Shown: positions 62,244 through 64,000 of the stretch, piece after piece | Numbering within the stretch: the stretch's first letter is position 1 | Layout: the number at the start of each line of letters is the position of its first letter | From: JBLIDK01 sp047632595 | Lineage (GTDB): Bacteria > Bacteroidota > Bacteroidia > Sphingobacteriales > Sphingobacteriaceae | Reading direction: 5' to 3' | Assembly (NCBI GenBank): GCA_047632595.1 | Contig: JBLIDK010000005.1 | Location: forward strand, 6,588 to 70,587 | Length of the DNA: 64,000 nt | Program-made: the position numbers and the translations under genes | The notes under the pieces: generated by a model | Told to the model about the DNA's origin: nothing | The model's input: the letters and a program-made list of their open reading frames with translations, nothing else | Databases searched by the model: none

Positions 62244-63937
62244 TGTATATAGTAAAAATCACCCTTTGTTTCGTTTTTGTTTTAATAAATACTGTTTGTG
62301 TTTTCTCCCAAGAGTTTATGGAGATGAGGAATATAAAAGTTCCATACAATAATCTTATTTCCAAATATACCACATGGGCTGATGTTGATAAGGATGGAGA
62401 CCTCGACTTATATTTTTGCAATGTTTATAATGGTAATAATCGTCTATTAGCGTTTAAAGACACTGGTTTTGTGCAAATTACTGAAACCGATATAACAAAA
62501 ATTGGTGGAAATGCATACGGAAGTGCTTGGGCGGATTTAGATAATGATGGAGATTTAGACGCCTTTGTTTACACCATTTTTAACGATGAAAATTACCTTA
62601 TATTAAATAATGGGGATAGCACTTATAACTTAATTGAAGACTCATTTTTAACTGAGGATAATAACAATACTTTTCATGCAGCCTTTTGCGATATTGATAA
62701 TGATGGAGATCAAGATTTATACCTATCATTTACTGAATTATTTGATAGCGCACAGTATGAAAATATGCATAACCAACTTTATTTAAATGATGGTGATGGG
62801 AATTTTTCACAAGCCACGAGTCTATTAAATGAGGTAAATTTTGACACCAGACATATTTCATTTTTAGATTACAATGGAGATGGCTGGTTTGATGTTTTCT
62901 TAGCTAATTTCCAAGGTCCAAATTTACTATTTAAAAATAATAAGGGTGTGTTTGAAATAGACATGGATGCATTTCCTGTAAAGGATCAATTTTATGCCTC
63001 CAATACGTCAGCAATTGGAGATATTGATTCTGATGGAGACCTAGATATCTATGTAGTAAATGTGAATTCTGACAATCAATTATTTGTTTATGAAAATGGG
63101 AAGTATGTTAGTCAAAATAATACCAATATTTTAACCAAAGATTATATAAGCGGTCATGCAGTGTTTACCGATTTTGATGTAGATGGAACGTTAGACTTAT
63201 ATTCAAATGACATTGATGAAAAACGTAATATCATTCATATTGGCTTACTTAAAGGAAATGCTTGGTTAGGCGTTAAGTTAAAAGGCTTAAAATCGAATGC
63301 TTTTGGAGTAGGCGCCAAGGTTGGTGTATTAGTGAATGGCAAATGGCAATACCAACAAGTAGCTTCAAAAAACGGCGCTCCAATGTCTGGAGAATACACT
63401 TTGCTTTTTGGATTAGATAAAGCAAAAAGTATTGATTCTATAAAGGTGTTTTGGCCTTCTGGAATAATTCAAGCTCACAGCAATTTAGCTGCCTTTCAGT
63501 ACGTCGTTATAGAAGAAGGACACAGCTATTATAAGCTAGATATTAGAAAATTAGCGGAAAATGAAACTGCGCTTTTAAAAGATGTGGCTGTTAGAGCAAT
63601 TGCGAGTTTTTCTCAAGAAAATAGATACCTAACAGTAAGTGTTCTATACACCAATTTAGGTTTAGCCCCAACAGACGTTAGCATTGATTTAAAGTTAAAT
63701 AAGCAAATGTCTTTAACTCGTAGTTTTCCAAAAATAAATAAGCAAGATCAGCGAACGTATACATGGAATATTAAGGATGTGGTTCCTGGAAAAGACGGAG
63801 TGATAACTATGATTTTTCAGCTAGAAGAATTGTTTGAAGAATTAATAGGGGAAGCAGTGATTTTTCCAATTGATTTTGATGAGAAAAAATCTAATAACAC
63901 TTACAAATTGAGCAAGCGTTTCAATATTCCAAACTAA
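62243..63937 (+). CDS. Secreted FG-GAP/VCBS repeat protein with ASPIC/UnbV domain (CRTAC1 family)
   Basis: This 564-residue exported protein has a signal peptide (about 1-23, ITLCFVFVLINTVCVFSQ). Six FG-GAP-like Ca-binding repeats begin near residues 43, 96, 148, 208, 258 and 309 (WADVDKDGDLDLYF, WADLDNDGDLDAF, FCDIDNDGDQDLY, FLDYNGDGWFDVF, IGDIDSDGDLDIY, FTDFDVDGTLDLY). These build a beta-propeller. An ASPIC/UnbV domain follows at about 350-430 (NAFGVGAKVGVLVNG, then VFWPSGIIQ). A C-terminal Ig-like domain is unnamed. No T9SS sorting domain is visible. The stop overlaps a converging gene by 3 bp (CTAA). Confidence 0.88.
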   Translation: MYIVKITLCFVFVLINTVCVFSQEFMEMRNIKVPYNNLISKYTTWADVDKDGDLDLYFCNVYNGNNRLLAFKDTGFVQITETDITKIGGNAYGSAWADLDNDGDLDAFVYTIFNDENYLILNNGDSTYNLIEDSFLTEDNNNTFHAAFCDIDNDGDQDLYLSFTELFDSAQYENMHNQLYLNDGDGNFSQATSLLNEVNFDTRHISFLDYNGDGWFDVFLANFQGPNLLFKNNKGVFEIDMDAFPVKDQFYASNTSAIGDIDSDGDLDIYVVNVNSDNQLFVYENGKYVSQNNTNILTKDYISGHAVFTDFDVDGTLDLYSNDIDEKRNIIHIGLLKGNAWLGVKLKGLKSNAFGVGAKVGVLVNGKWQYQQVASKNGAPMSGEYTLLFGLDKAKSIDSIKVFWPSGIIQAHSNLAAFQYVVIEEGHSYYKLDIRKLAENETALLKDVAVRAIASFSQENRYLTVSVLYTNLGLAPTDVSIDLKLNKQMSLTRSFPKINKQDQRTYTWNIKDVVPGKDGVITMIFQLEELFEELIGEAVIFPIDFDEKKSNNTYKLSKRFNIPN

Positions 63938-64000
63938 TTAACCGTTTCGGAAATTGCTGGAAAGGTTATTTTAAAATTAGTGCCGTTATTCAACTCACTC
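63934..64000 (-). CDS. C-terminal end of a probable sensor histidine kinase (partial)
   Basis: The minus strand from the window edge encodes SELNNGTNFKITFPAISE and three more residues before TAG at 63936-63934. The pattern G-T-x-F-x-I-x-F-P is the usual last strand of the HATPase_c domain of histidine kinases (GGTTFTIHFP-like). Only 21 residues are visible, so the call is tentative. It converges on the UnbV gene, and the stop codons overlap. Confidence 0.45.
   Translation of the reverse strand, partial: SELNNGTNFKITFPAISETVN

Noticed and set aside
1..64000. Mobile elements, prophage, CRISPR-Cas or defence islands
   Set aside because: No transposase, integrase, phage structural, Cas, restriction or toxin-antitoxin gene was recognised; the only hints of past mobility are the tRNA-Arg fragment and the REP-like elements.

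Overview
The window is AT-rich chromosomal DNA from a member of the Bacteroidota, most like a marine Flavobacteriia or Cryomorphaceae-type organism. Four things support this. Type IX secretion system (T9SS) components (PorT/SprT-like, PorG-like) occur with secreted proteins carrying T9SS type A C-terminal sorting domains. TAnnTTTG -7 promoter elements, the Bacteroidota consensus, lie just before many starts. Shine-Dalgarno sites are weak or absent, and GTG and TTG starts are common. The order alpha/beta hydrolase, CBS, nadK, porG, uppS, bamA, ompH, ompH, murI is typical of this group. Nearly everything is core chromosome: I see no phage, insertion sequence, CRISPR array or defence island.

Layout. 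1-1158 (minus): the start of a von Willebrand A protein and the N-terminal half of a split transketolase. 1577-5128 (plus): the 2-methylcitrate cycle operon prpD-prpB-prpC, closed by a clear terminator. 5203-11669 (minus): peroxiredoxin, an M23 peptidase, a FAH-family hydrolase, a tiny T9SS-sorted protein, an M3 oligopeptidase, a UbiA prenyltransferase and the GTPase EngB. 11702-15601 (plus): ubiE, porT, an SDR oxidoreductase and a secreted metzincin-type protease. 15696-23893 (plus): a 2397-residue T9SS surface protein coupled to yqeY and then cvpA. 24032-33566 (plus): the nadK/porG/uppS/bamA/skp/murI envelope cluster plus a lone nuoH. 33616-36531 (minus): a two-domain M16 lipoprotein protease.

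36532-37491 holds repeat-rich noncoding DNA and a minus-strand tRNA operon (Ser-GCT, Arg-TCT, Pro-TGG) with a visible promoter and terminator. After purB come a decayed TetR pseudogene, queG, and an intact tetR-tolC-adaptor-RND efflux operon. This runs head-on into a 5'-truncated outer-membrane barrel pseudogene. 48893-50050 is an iron-containing alcohol dehydrogenase. 50194-56910 is a compact trp operon: a TrpR-like regulator, trpE, a trpGD fusion, a trpCF fusion, trpB and trpA. A conserved protein of unknown function follows. The right end is an arginine module (arginine decarboxylase divergent from a ureohydrolase and argS), then an ASPIC/UnbV protein and the last codons of a probable histidine kinase.

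The genes fall into a few jobs: envelope building (BamA, Skp-like chaperones, UppS, MurI, M23), T9SS machinery with its cargo, menaquinone biosynthesis (UbiA, UbiE), propionate oxidation, tryptophan synthesis, arginine use and multidrug efflux. I found no clearly new multi-gene system. The most interesting signals are small: the paired decayed/intact TetR genes, a minimal protein that is little more than a sorting domain, the trpR/trpE out-of-frame overlap, duplicated terminator units with no gene, and a tRNA-Arg 3'-end fragment.
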